Shown piece after piece: positions 26,521 to 34,767 of a stretch of DNA of 64,000 bases. Numbering within the stretch: position 1 is the first letter of the stretch; every line of letters begins with the position of its first letter. Both the position numbers and the translations under genes were made by a program. Source of the stretch: CAZKCI01 sp964551475 (GTDB taxonomy: Bacteria; Auribacterota; Erginobacteria; Erginobacterales; CAZKCI01); contig CAZKCI010000069.1 of NCBI GenBank assembly GCA_964551475.1, positions 21,719 through 85,718 of the forward strand. The letters run 5' to 3'. The notes beneath the pieces are model-generated. The model was not told the DNA's origin. It searched no databases and worked only from the letters and a program-made list of their open reading frames with translations.

Positions 26521-26640
26521 TGGGTCAAGGTAAGGAAGTGGGTCTGGTCAAGGGGAAAGGTTAATGGTGTGTCGCGCCCGCCGGGTGGATTGTTGGCCTG
26601 ACCCATTTACCAGGCCCACTTCTTAACCCTTACCCATCAA
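26517..26640. repeat. Copy 2 of a ~123-bp palindromic element
   Basis: Arms ttgatgggtcaaggtaagga (from 26517) and ttcttaacccttacccatcaa (to 26640) are imperfect reverse complements. It is homologous along its length to 5085-5207. The left arm includes the eno stop codon. Confidence 0.7.
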
Positions 26641-26650
26641 CTCTCGGTCA

Positions 26651-26959
26651 ATGCGCCGTCAGACGATATTCTGGCTCCTCCCCCTGGCGGCGCTGGTCGC
26701 CCTCTTCGCCGTGTATTTCCCCCGCAAGTTCATTCAGCTGCGCTCCATCGAGTCCCAGCTCAGGAAAATCCGGGCGGATGTCGCCGAACTGCAGAATCGG
26801 CAGACCGCCATGACCAAGGAGCACGAGTTTCTGAAGACCGATGACGGGCTCGAGTTCCTGGCCCGGTCCAAGCTCGGCTACGTGAAGGCCAACGAGAAGA
26901 AGTTCATCATCGAGACCACGCCCAGCCCGCGCCCCTCGGCCACCCGGAGATCGCCGTGA
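26651..26959 (+). CDS. ftsB: FtsB/DivIC-like septum formation initiator
   Basis: 102-aa bitopic protein: one N-terminal TM helix (IFWLLPLAALVALFAVYF) followed by a coiled coil (LRSIESQLRKIRADVAELQNRQTAMTKEHEFLKTDDGLEFLARSKLGYVKANEKKFII). The motif ...E..AR..LG.V..gE.... is the DivIC/FtsB signature. It would bridge FtsL and FtsQ in the divisome. Location next to eno is the classical place for ftsB. The stop overlaps the symporter start (GTGA). Confidence 0.88.
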   Translation: MRRQTIFWLLPLAALVALFAVYFPRKFIQLRSIESQLRKIRADVAELQNRQTAMTKEHEFLKTDDGLEFLARSKLGYVKANEKKFIIETTPSPRPSATRRSP

Positions 26960-28434
26960 GCTTCGCCCCCCTCGACTATCTGGTCATCCTCCTCTATTTC
27001 GCGGGCGTCGCCCTGATCGGCATTCTGGCGGGCCGGCGGGAGAAGAACACCGAGGATTACTTTCTGGCGGGACGGAAGATCCCCTGGTGGGCGGTTACCT
27101 GCTCGATCCTCGCCACCGAAGTTTCCGCGGTCACCTTCATCGGCGTTCCCGGGGAGGCCTTCCGGGGAAACTACGTTTATCTCCAGTTCGCCTTCGGCTC
27201 CCTCCTCGGCCGGATCCTGATCGCCTTTCTCTTCCTCCCCGCCTTCTACCGGGGGCGGGTGATCTCGATCTACCAGTATCTGAAACAGCGTTTCGGCGAG
27301 AGCAGCCGTCTCACCGGGGCCGTCTTTTTCTACGTCACCCGCGTGCTCGCCGACGGCGTCCGTCTTCTCGTCGTCTCGCTCGCGCTCCAGGTGGTCACCG
27401 GTTATTCCCTGGAGATGCTGATCATCGTTGTCGCGGCGGTCGTCGTGATCTACACGCTGGTGGGGGGGATCAAGGCGGTGATCTGGACCGACGTCGCCCA
27501 GTTCGCTATCTTCATGGGGGGGGCCTGGGTGGCGATCTACTTCATCCTCCGGGCCGTCCCCGGGGGATGGGAGGGGATGAAGTCCCTGGTCGCCCCCGGG
27601 AAGTTCAAGGTCTTCGATTTCTCCTTCTCCTGGGTCAGCGACAAGGTCTTCCTGATCGCCTTCATCAACGGCTGCTTCCAGACCTTCGCCGCGCTCGGCG
27701 CCGACCAGGATCTCACACAGCGGATGCTCACCTGCCCGAGCCTCAAGGAAGGGCAGCGGGCGCTCCTCCTCACCGGGATCATCGATTTCCCCATCGTCCT
27801 CACCTTCCTCTTCATCGGCACGGGCCTCTACTGCTTCTACTCCGTCCTCGGCAACTTCCTGCCTCCCGCCATCGCCTCCGATCCGGACCGCATCTTCCCC
27901 CATTTCATCATGACTGTCCTGCCCGCGGGCGTGCGGGGGCTGTTGATCGCCGCCGTCTTCGCCGCCGCCATGTCCACGCTCTCCTCGGCGGTCAACGCCC
28001 TCGCCTCCAGCGCCATGGTCGATGTCTACAAACCCTTCATCCGGAGAAACGCCTCCGAAAAGCATTATCTCGGTGTCTCCCGCGCGGCGGTCGCCGTCTT
28101 CGGCGTGGTGATCGTGCTCACCGCCTTTCTCCTGAACGGGATACCGGGAGGCAAGCTCTGGATTGGCTTCAAGGTGACCGGATTCACCTACGGAGCGCTC
28201 CTGGGAGTCTTTCTCCTCGGCGTGACCACGCGGAGAGGGAACGATCGGCTGAACGCCGTGGCGATGGTCTCCAGCGTGGCCGTGCTGATCGGCCTGACCC
28301 TGGCCGAAAAATATCTGTTTCACGGCCGGACCTTGATCGCCTGGCCCTGGTACGTGGTGGTGGGAACGTCCTGGACCTGGATCTTCGGCTTCCTGGCCGG
28401 ACGGACAAGGAAGGGGTGTATATTGATATCGTGA
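26956..28434 (+). CDS. Sodium:solute symporter (SSS family)
   Basis: 492-aa, about 13 TM helices. LDYLVILLYFAGVALIGILAGRREKNTEDYFLAGRKIPWWAVTCSILATEVSAVTFIGVPG is the SSS N-terminal signature, with the S-A-V-T-F-I stretch forming part of the Na+/substrate site. VIWTDVAQFAIFMGGA and FAAAMSTLSSAVNALASSAMVDVYKPF (Na2-site region) are equally typical. Substrate cannot be read from sequence (sugar, pantothenate, proline or sialic-acid type). Starts at GTG 26956, overlapping ftsB. A Na+-coupled importer fits the predicted Na+-pumping V-ATPase nearby. Confidence 0.9.
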   Translation: MSFAPLDYLVILLYFAGVALIGILAGRREKNTEDYFLAGRKIPWWAVTCSILATEVSAVTFIGVPGEAFRGNYVYLQFAFGSLLGRILIAFLFLPAFYRGRVISIYQYLKQRFGESSRLTGAVFFYVTRVLADGVRLLVVSLALQVVTGYSLEMLIIVVAAVVVIYTLVGGIKAVIWTDVAQFAIFMGGAWVAIYFILRAVPGGWEGMKSLVAPGKFKVFDFSFSWVSDKVFLIAFINGCFQTFAALGADQDLTQRMLTCPSLKEGQRALLLTGIIDFPIVLTFLFIGTGLYCFYSVLGNFLPPAIASDPDRIFPHFIMTVLPAGVRGLLIAAVFAAAMSTLSSAVNALASSAMVDVYKPFIRRNASEKHYLGVSRAAVAVFGVVIVLTAFLLNGIPGGKLWIGFKVTGFTYGALLGVFLLGVTTRRGNDRLNAVAMVSSVAVLIGLTLAEKYLFHGRTLIAWPWYVVVGTSWTWIFGFLAGRTRKGCILIS

Positions 28435-28501
28435 GATGGACGGAACGGGAGCGCCCCGATAGAATAGGGATAGGCAAATTTCCCGAGGAGGGAGGAAACG
28501 C

Positions 28502-30664
28502 ATGATGACGCATCGCGTTATGACGGTTCTGGCCGGTCTGGTCCTGTCCGCTGCCGGGACGGCCCGCGCCGACAGCTTCAGCAAGATGATCGGCTCCATT
28601 GAATTTAACGACACCGGCTGGCCCAATGAATACTTCGCCAACGCCCGCCAGATCGTGCGCCGGCGGTCCGGCACCTTGATCGCGGCATATTGCCGGGTGC
28701 CTTCCGGGGAGGACCACTCGGTCATCGGTTACGCGGTTTCCACCGACCTCGGGCAGTCCTGGACGTCCTACCGCCTGACCGACGACGCCGACTCGACGGG
28801 CTACGACCAGTTCGACCCCTCATTCGCCGTGGACTCCATGGACACGCTCCACGCCGTCTGGTGCGGGAAGTCGGCGAGCTATCCCAACGCCGTCAACATC
28901 CGCTACGCCCGGAAACCCAAAGGCGACGTCTGGAGGGATTATTCCTTCGTCACCACCGATTGGGCCGCCGGCTCCGACAATGCCCACCCGGCGATCGCCG
29001 TCGGGGAGTGGAACTCCTGCAAGGTATGGGTCGCCTGGGACCGCTCCGGCTCCGGGACCTCCGTCCGCAAGGTCTGGTATTCCTCCAAGCTCTGCTCCTA
29101 CACGTCCTGGCCGCTCCCGACCCAGCTCCTCTCCAGCGATTACAGCCGCTACGCCCCCTCCATCGCGGTGGACGACGGCGGAGTTCTCCACGTCACCTGG
29201 CACGGGAAGAAGACCAGTTCGGACCACAACCACATCTACTACATCAAGCTGGACGGGGACATCGAGCGCTGCGCCAGCAACTTTTCCTCGCTCTACGCGC
29301 ACGATCAATACAACCCCTGCCTCGCCCTGATGCGCGACGGCTACACGCCCGCCATCGCCTTTCTCGGCTACGACGATGCGTATCCCAACAACATTTTCGG
29401 GACCATGCCGCTCAACGTCCACGTCACCTACGGCGACCCGGATAGCTGGGTCCACAAGCGGATGAGCGACGAGAACCAGATCTACCAGTATCCCCCCTCC
29501 ATCGGCTCGTCGCACGATTCCAGCACCGCCATCACCGTCGCCTGGGGAGCCCAGACCTGCTACCCCGACAACGACGTCTACCAGGGCTGGTATCGCTACT
29601 ACAACGACTCCGGCGAGGAGTGGTCGAGCCTGGTCGACCTGATGCCTTCCGTCTATGAAGGCAACATCATGACCTCCCTCCTCTGGTCCAACTGGCCGAT
29701 CTTCAACGGGAAAAAGTCCAACGTCCCCTACACGGGCTTCCCCCTGATGGCGGTCAACAAGCAGGACGACGACACCTTCAACCTCAACTACTGGTATTCC
29801 TACTGGTGGTCCTGGGAGGATACCGACCCCACGCCCACCCCCTACGTGGCCCCGAACACGCCGACGCCCGCAACCCAGCCCTCGCCCACGCCCGCCCCCA
29901 CGCCGGTCCCCAACCGCGTCATCTCGGGGGATTACGATGGCGACGGCTATGCCGACTGCGCCGTCTTCCGGCCGTCTTCCGGCCTTTGGGCGGTCTACGG
30001 TCTCACCCGTTTCTATTTCGGGACGAGCACGGACGTTCCCGCCTCGGGTGATTACAACGGCGACGGGACGACAGAAGCGGCCATCTACCGCGCCTCCACC
30101 GGCCTCTGGGCGATCCGCGACCTCCCCCGGGCTTACCTGGGAGGAGCATCCGATGTGCCGGTGCCCGCTGACTACGATGACGACGGGACGGATGACCCGG
30201 CGGTTTTCCGTCCCTCCTCCGGCCTGTGGGCGGTCCGGGACCTGACCCGCGCCTACTTCGGCGGCGTCGGCGACACGCCGCTCGCCTTCCGCGTTCTCCC
30301 CTCCGCCCGGCGGGAGTTCTGCGTCTGGTCCCCCGCCGATGGCTCCTGGGCGGTGAGGAACTTCACCCGCTGCTACCTGGGGAGGAAGGGGGATGTGCCC
30401 GTGCCCGAGGATTACAACGGCCTCACCTACAAGCAGGACGAGGTGGCGATCTTCCGTCCCGACAACGGCTTCTGGTCGATCCTGAACTATACGAGCATTT
30501 ACTTCGGGGCCAAGGGGGACAATCCCGTGCCGGCCCAGTATGCTCCGGGACTCTCCACCTACAAGGACCTGGCCATCTTCCGTCCCTCGACCGGCCTGTG
30601 GTCGGTGCGGTCATATACCAACCGCTATCTCGGCGCCGCCACTGACAAGCCCGTGACGCGGTAG
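28502..30664 (+). CDS. Secreted protein with BNR-like propeller region and six FG-GAP-like repeats
   Basis: 720 aa. A signal peptide (VMTVLAGLVLSAAGTARA) is followed by a region (about 25-440) whose repeats, such as YAVSTDLGQSWTSYRLTDDADS and APSIAVDDGGVLHVTW, resemble sialidase/BNR propeller blades. A Pro/Thr linker (PTPTPYVAPNTPTPATQPSP and onward) follows. Then come six 40-42-residue repeats of the form xxGDYDGDGxxDxAVFRPSSGLWAVRxxTRxYFGxxxDVP. The first three keep the DxDxDG calcium-loop pattern; repeats 4-6 have lost it. It is exported, probably surface-attached or released, with a possible glycan-binding role. Start ATG 28502 (or 28505) follows gaggagggagg. Confidence 0.8.
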   Translation: MMTHRVMTVLAGLVLSAAGTARADSFSKMIGSIEFNDTGWPNEYFANARQIVRRRSGTLIAAYCRVPSGEDHSVIGYAVSTDLGQSWTSYRLTDDADSTGYDQFDPSFAVDSMDTLHAVWCGKSASYPNAVNIRYARKPKGDVWRDYSFVTTDWAAGSDNAHPAIAVGEWNSCKVWVAWDRSGSGTSVRKVWYSSKLCSYTSWPLPTQLLSSDYSRYAPSIAVDDGGVLHVTWHGKKTSSDHNHIYYIKLDGDIERCASNFSSLYAHDQYNPCLALMRDGYTPAIAFLGYDDAYPNNIFGTMPLNVHVTYGDPDSWVHKRMSDENQIYQYPPSIGSSHDSSTAITVAWGAQTCYPDNDVYQGWYRYYNDSGEEWSSLVDLMPSVYEGNIMTSLLWSNWPIFNGKKSNVPYTGFPLMAVNKQDDDTFNLNYWYSYWWSWEDTDPTPTPYVAPNTPTPATQPSPTPAPTPVPNRVISGDYDGDGYADCAVFRPSSGLWAVYGLTRFYFGTSTDVPASGDYNGDGTTEAAIYRASTGLWAIRDLPRAYLGGASDVPVPADYDDDGTDDPAVFRPSSGLWAVRDLTRAYFGGVGDTPLAFRVLPSARREFCVWSPADGSWAVRNFTRCYLGRKGDVPVPEDYNGLTYKQDEVAIFRPDNGFWSILNYTSIYFGAKGDNPVPAQYAPGLSTYKDLAIFRPSTGLWSVRSYTNRYLGAATDKPVTR

Positions 30665-30665
30665 T

Positions 30666-30891
30666 GTGGGCCGGTTCCGTGAACCGGCGTGATTCCGCAA
30701 GGGATCGGGCCGAGTCCCGAAGAAGATTTCGGGATGGGGCAGACGGCCCTCCCACATACTCGCTGGCGCATGCCTGCTCGCAAGCCAAGCCTGTGGGAGC
30801 GGCGTCCCGCCGCGATGCCGGGCCGCGCTGGCCCGGCCTTTTGACCGCAAATCTATGCGCCTGCCCGCCGTAGCCCTGAGCGGCGTCGAAG
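30666..30891. repeat. Cluster of REP palindromes upstream of the HAD-like gene
   Basis: Contains a gtgggccggttccgtgaacc unit (30666-30688), an inverted GTGGGAG unit with nested hairpin (30702-30755), a direct GTGGGAG unit (30793-30819), and the repeat-like tagccctgagcggcgtcgaa (30869-30888). The last is read in frame just upstream of the HAD-like gene and would wrongly extend its N-terminus with MRLPAVALSGVEGRR. Confidence 0.7.
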
Positions 30892-30899
30892 GGCGGAGG

Positions 30900-31643
30900 A
30901 TGAAATCCGCCATCGCCGAACTCGCCGGCCGTTGCGACGTCTGCCTGGTCGATCTCGACCAGTGCATCTATCCGATCTTCACCCAGACCGTCCTCGGCGC
31001 GCTCCTTCTCCTGCGCGCGTTGTCTCCGAGCCGCTGGCACTGTCTCCCCCGTCTCCTCTCCGGCGCCATCTACATAACCCGGACCCGTCTGGGCCAGATC
31101 GCGGGCGGCCGCCCGTCCAACTACGAGCTGATGGACGCCTTCTGCCGCGTGATCCGGGGATTTCCCTCCGCGTGGGTGGAAACGAGCGCCGGGATCATCC
31201 CCCGCCTGGGGCCCCGGTCCTGGCGGGACGCCTTGGGGAGGATTTCCGGCAGGATGCCCGTCTATCTTCTCTCCTTCGCCATCGAGCCGATCGTCTCAGC
31301 CTTCGGGAGGGAGAAGGATCCGTCGGGCCGGAAGATCTTCGCCGCCGCCTGGGGGACGCCGCTGATCTCCATCCGGGGCGTGATCGAGGGGTGCGGCTGC
31401 ACGCTTTTTTCGCTTTCCCCCGCGACGAAGCTCAGGAAGATGGAACGGATCTGCGCGGAGGGGAAGTTCGCCCGCCCGCTGGTCATCGGCCACGGCGAAG
31501 ACGAGTCGCTGATCGCCGTTCGCGCCCGGGAGATGGGCGGCGGCTCGATCGGCATCGTCCGCCCCCGCCAGCCTTTCGACTCCTTCGACATCGCCCTGCG
31601 CGGCCACGCCTGGCGGACGATCTCTCGTTCGCTGCGTCAGTAG
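30900..31643 (+). CDS. HAD-superfamily-like protein
   Basis: 247 aa from the Met at 30900. CDVCLVDLDQCIYPIF resembles HAD motif I (DxDxC/T), VYLLSFA has the motif II Ser, ATKLRKMERIC the motif III Lys, and VIGHGEDESLIAVRA an acidic motif IV. A helical cap with a hydrophobic stretch (LGALLLLRALSP) is inserted after motif I, as in C1-capped phosphatases or phosphoserine-phosphatase-like enzymes. Substrate unknown. The frame is open to 30855, but that stretch is repeat DNA, so the later Met (directly preceded by ggagg) is preferred. It is flanked on both sides by REP clusters. Confidence 0.65.
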   Translation: MKSAIAELAGRCDVCLVDLDQCIYPIFTQTVLGALLLLRALSPSRWHCLPRLLSGAIYITRTRLGQIAGGRPSNYELMDAFCRVIRGFPSAWVETSAGIIPRLGPRSWRDALGRISGRMPVYLLSFAIEPIVSAFGREKDPSGRKIFAAAWGTPLISIRGVIEGCGCTLFSLSPATKLRKMERICAEGKFARPLVIGHGEDESLIAVRAREMGGGSIGIVRPRQPFDSFDIALRGHAWRTISRSLRQ

Positions 31644-31680
31644 CGTTACATCTGTTGGTGACGTTGTCGGGTGATCTTTT

Positions 31681-31867
31681 GTAGCGTCGCCCTTCCCGGG
31701 GCGACGCATTCCGGAGATAAGACCTTCTCTCCGCGAATTGTGGGAGCGGCGTCTCGCCGCGATGCCGGGCTGGCTTGGATCGGGGCGAGATGCCCCTCCC
31801 ACAGTCTCGCTGTCAATGGACCCCTCCGTAAACCGTGCCCGTGGGAGCGACATTCTCGCCGCGATCC
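31681..31867. repeat. REP/REPIN cluster between the HAD-like and ATP-grasp genes
   Basis: gtagcgtcgcccttcccggg (31681-31706), then a textbook inverted pair of GTGGGAG units (direct 31740-31766; inverted 31777-31802), then another direct unit (31841-31867). Nothing else is recognisable in the 330-bp gap apart from an AT run (aataaataaaaaaatc) near 31877. A ggaggaaac Shine-Dalgarno lies before the next gene. Confidence 0.75.
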
Positions 31868-31973
31868 GGGACGCATGAATAAATAAAAAAATCGGGGTCG
31901 CGATCCGGCCTGTCCTGGGATAAACTTCTACCAGAGGAAGCCCGAACCGACAACCCCCCGGGAGGAAACTTCC

Positions 31974-33491
31974 ATGCCCAGCCCGCTCGAGAGCCTCGTC
32001 CAGCTCAAAAAAACTGCTGCCGCCCGCGGCTGGTTCCGCGGCCGCCGCCTCGTCCAGCACGGGATCGGCCCCCTGGGGGCCTATGCTTTCCAGCACTTCC
32101 TGCCGCCGTCGCTGATCGTCTGCCTCTACCACGGCGACGAGGTGGAGCGCTACCTGGAGAAGGAATGGCCCACCAAGGTCATCTCCTTCGAGAAGCTCAA
32201 CGGTGTCCGCATCTGCGACGGATCCGATTTCCACGACAACTTCTTCCGGGATTACGGCGACGACATCCTGAAAGCGGCGGGATCGTCCGTCGTCGACTTC
32301 GCTCCCTTCGCCCCCTCCTGGGCGATCCACGAGTTCGTCTACCGCCGCGCCCCCTCCTGGCGTCTCCACACCCACTCGAAGATCATGCAGGAATACTTCG
32401 AGTTCAAGTCCCGCCTGGCCCTGGAAGCGAAGAAGATCGGCATCCCGATGCCGCCGGCGAGTCTCGTCCAGCCCTTCGGCCGCCTCGAGTATCGCGTCCT
32501 CGCCGACAAGTATCCGGACGGTTTCGTGATCCAGACCCCCCTCTCCGCCGCCGGGCGGGGGACCGAGTTTGTCTTCACCGAAGAGGAATTCCAGCGCGTG
32601 GTCGCCGAGAAGCGCTCGGCCATGGGCGAGGCCTTCGCCACGACCCCCGCCAAGGTCACCCCCTTCCTCTCCGGACCGTCGCCCAACATGACCGGCTGCG
32701 TGGTCAACGGCACGGTCGCCCTCTCCCAGCCCGACATCCAGGTCGTCGGCGATCCCTATTTCGTGAAGACACCCGGCCAGTATATCGGCTCCGACTTCAC
32801 CGTCCGGGCTTTCTCCCCCGAACAGGTCTCCCTGATGGCCGACGTGGTCAGAAGGGTGGGGGAGTGGATGGGATCTCTCGGCTATCGCGGGAACTTCGGT
32901 ATCGATTTTCTATCCACCGTGGACAAAAACAACCGGATCAAGGACATCTGTGTGAGCGAGGTGAACGCCCGCCTGGTCGGTGAATACCACTACCTCTCCG
33001 ACTTTCAGGCGATGAAGGACTGCGTCCCCCTCTCCTTCTTCCACCTCGCCGAGTGGCTGGAAATCCGCGAGATAACGCCGAAAGAGATCGCCGCCTACAA
33101 CGAGTCCCTTCCCGATGTCGAAGGCTCCGCCCTCGCCCTCTACACTCGGGAGAAGGGTGTCTTCCGGGCCGAGGGGAAGATCACGTCCGGAATCTACCGG
33201 ATGGAGAACGGGAAGCCGAAACGCGTCCGCGACGGTTACCTGGCATCGCACTGCCGGGACAAGGAGGAGTTCGCCATCACGGCCGGCGTCCCCTGGGAAG
33301 GGCTCGTCATCGGCCACCCCCGCTTCGGCGACTACAACGTCAACCTCGGCTACCTCTACACACGCGACAGCATCGTCGATCCGAACAACTACCGCCTGGT
33401 CTCCAGGAAATGGCGGGAGATCGCCGACGCCGTGGTGAAAGCCTTCCGGCTTACGCCCTGCGAACCCAGGCGTCTCTTGAAAGAGAAATAG
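31974..33491 (+). CDS. ATP-grasp superfamily protein, specificity unknown
   Basis: 505 aa. The C-terminal two-thirds follow the ATP-grasp pattern: IGIPMPPASLVQPFGRLEYRVLADKYPDGFVIQTPLSAAGRGTEFVFTEEEF (nucleotide-binding strands and loop), PNMTGCVVNGTVALSQPDIQVVG, GYRGNFGIDFLSTVDKNN and ICVSEVNARLVGEYHYLSD (Mg2+-binding E and N). Such enzymes ligate a carboxylate to an amine, thiol or other nucleophile. It is not a recognisable purine or biotin enzyme. A ParA/MinD-like ATPase gene starts 13 bp downstream, so the two probably act together. Start ATG 31974 follows gggaggaaact. Confidence 0.75.
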   Translation: MPSPLESLVQLKKTAAARGWFRGRRLVQHGIGPLGAYAFQHFLPPSLIVCLYHGDEVERYLEKEWPTKVISFEKLNGVRICDGSDFHDNFFRDYGDDILKAAGSSVVDFAPFAPSWAIHEFVYRRAPSWRLHTHSKIMQEYFEFKSRLALEAKKIGIPMPPASLVQPFGRLEYRVLADKYPDGFVIQTPLSAAGRGTEFVFTEEEFQRVVAEKRSAMGEAFATTPAKVTPFLSGPSPNMTGCVVNGTVALSQPDIQVVGDPYFVKTPGQYIGSDFTVRAFSPEQVSLMADVVRRVGEWMGSLGYRGNFGIDFLSTVDKNNRIKDICVSEVNARLVGEYHYLSDFQAMKDCVPLSFFHLAEWLEIREITPKEIAAYNESLPDVEGSALALYTREKGVFRAEGKITSGIYRMENGKPKRVRDGYLASHCRDKEEFAITAGVPWEGLVIGHPRFGDYNVNLGYLYTRDSIVDPNNYRLVSRKWREIADAVVKAFRLTPCEPRRLLKEK

Positions 33492-33504
33492 CGGGGGAAA
33501 CGCG

Positions 33505-34251
33505 ATGCGGACGATCTGCGTTCTGAGCGCCAAGAGGGGGGCGGGGAAAACCTCCGTGATCGTCAATCTGGGGGCCTGCCTGGCCGATCAGGGAAAAAAG
33601 GTTCTGATGGTCGACCTGGACCCGAAGGGAAGCTTGAGCCTGGCCTTGGGGGCGAAAACACAGAAGGGGACCTTCGAGTTATTGAGCGGCCAGGCGTCTC
33701 TCGCCGAGGTGATGCAGAAGGGATGGGGGATGGACCTGGTGGTCGGCTTGCCCCGCCTCGCCGGTTTTCACGGCGAGGCCACCGCGCTCCGGGACGCCCT
33801 GGGCGGGCTGCCATACGATTACGCCTTCCTGGATATGCCTCCCCAGTCGGGTATCCTCGCCAACAATGCGTTCTCCTCGGCGCAGGAGGCGTACATCGTC
33901 ACCGAAGCCGCACCGGAGAGCCTGGCCGGTTTGGGAAGGGTGATCGACGGCGTTTCCGGCCTGCGGAAAACCTACAACCCCCATCTTTCGGTGTCGGGCA
34001 TCGTGATCACCCACTTCGATCCTGAACAGGAGAGCCAGATCGAGGCGGATCGGGCGATACGAAACGACTATGGGGCCCTGGTTTTCCAAACCCGCATCCG
34101 GTATTCAGTGGACCTGGTCAAGACCATCGACCAGAAGCAGCCGGTCATCCACTACCGCTCCTCCGGGGCGGCCGCCGACGATTACCGCTCCCTGGCCCGG
34201 GAAGTGGAAAGCCGGGGACTGTCGATGGGCAAATTCGGAGCCGCAGTATGA
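33505..34251 (+). CDS. Orphan ParA/MinD-like ATPase
   Basis: 248 aa. TICVLSAKRGAGKTSVIVNLGACLADQGKKVLMVDLDPKGSLSLALG has the deviant Walker A with signature Lys10; the usual KGG is KRG. YAFLDMPPQSGILANNAF carries the Walker A'/switch. It is distinct from the chromosomal ParA at 11.3 kb and has no ParB partner nearby. Its partner is more likely the adjacent ATP-grasp protein (13-bp gap). ParA-like ATPases of this kind position protein complexes or act in ligase-linked pathways; the role is unknown. Start ATG 33505 follows gggggaaacgcg. Confidence 0.75.
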   Translation: MRTICVLSAKRGAGKTSVIVNLGACLADQGKKVLMVDLDPKGSLSLALGAKTQKGTFELLSGQASLAEVMQKGWGMDLVVGLPRLAGFHGEATALRDALGGLPYDYAFLDMPPQSGILANNAFSSAQEAYIVTEAAPESLAGLGRVIDGVSGLRKTYNPHLSVSGIVITHFDPEQESQIEADRAIRNDYGALVFQTRIRYSVDLVKTIDQKQPVIHYRSSGAAADDYRSLAREVESRGLSMGKFGAAV

Positions 34252-34297
34252 CCAGATTAGAGGCTATAGATTGTAGATAGCCTCTCCCGCCGAGCCT

Positions 34298-34323
34298 GTG
34301 GGAGCGGCGTCTCGCCGCGATCC
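34298..34323. repeat. GTGGGAG-type REP unit
   Basis: A single direct copy (gtgggagcggcgtctcgccg...) lies between the ParA-like gene and the toxin promoter. It marks the left edge of the accessory region. Confidence 0.75.
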
Positions 34324-34374
34324 GTAGCGACATGTTGCTCTCGTGGCGGTGGAAAGAGAGCCCCTAAAACATTC

Positions 34375-34406
34375 TTGACAATATGTAACCTTATGGGTTA
34401 CATATA
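34375..34406 (+). promoter_or_regulatory. Promoter-operator of the HigB/XRE-ImmA operon
   Basis: -35 TTGACA (34375-34380) is perfect. Downstream, tacata/tataag around 34399-34408 can serve as -10. The inverted repeat atatgtaacc-ttat-gggttacatat (34381-34405) covers the spacer and -10, as expected for an operator bound by the XRE-type antitoxin. A Shine-Dalgarno aaggagga (34406-34413) follows. Confidence 0.7.
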
Positions 34407-34419
34407 AGGAGGATGGGGG

Positions 34420-34767
34420 GTGGATATATATTTCGAGTCAAATTCCTTTCGGAAAGAATGCGAGAATAGGTCCAAACTCCGAAGGAAGCAAGGCCGTGAG
34501 CGCGCCGCTCTTATCGAGCAGCGCCTCTACGAACTACGCGCCGCAACCTGTCTCGATGACTTGCGAGACTTGCCAGGTCCCAGACTGCATCAGCACACAC
34601 GCCTTAAAGGGCAGGAAAAGGCTGTATTCTCAGTTGATCTTGACCACCCGAAGCGGCTTCTTTTCCTGGTAGCACATGATCCGGAACCAGCGCTCCCAGG
34701 TGGGGGTGTAGATTGGAAGCAAGTGACCGCGATTACTATCATCGATGTCAGAGATCCCCATGAATAG
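34420..34767 (+). CDS. higB: HigB/RelE-family toxin
   Basis: 115 aa, starting at GTG 34420 after a strong Shine-Dalgarno. The pattern LPGPRLHQHTRLKGQEKAVFSVDLDHPKRLLFLVAHDPEPALPGGGVDWKQVTAITIIDVRDPH matches HigB-like ribosome-dependent mRNA interferases of the RelE/ParE fold. The adjacent overlapping gene encodes an XRE-domain protein, the expected antitoxin. The two genes overlap, the toxin being first, as in hig loci. It is probably autoregulated through the operator at 34381-34405. Confidence 0.8.
   Translation: MDIYFESNSFRKECENRSKLRRKQGRERAALIEQRLYELRAATCLDDLRDLPGPRLHQHTRLKGQEKAVFSVDLDHPKRLLFLVAHDPEPALPGGGVDWKQVTAITIIDVRDPHE

Noticed and set aside
33505..34251. Plasmid-type partition system around the second ParA-like gene
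   Set aside because: There is no ParB, no iteron array, and no replication gene nearby, and the neighbour is an ATP-grasp enzyme. It is treated as an orphan ATPase.
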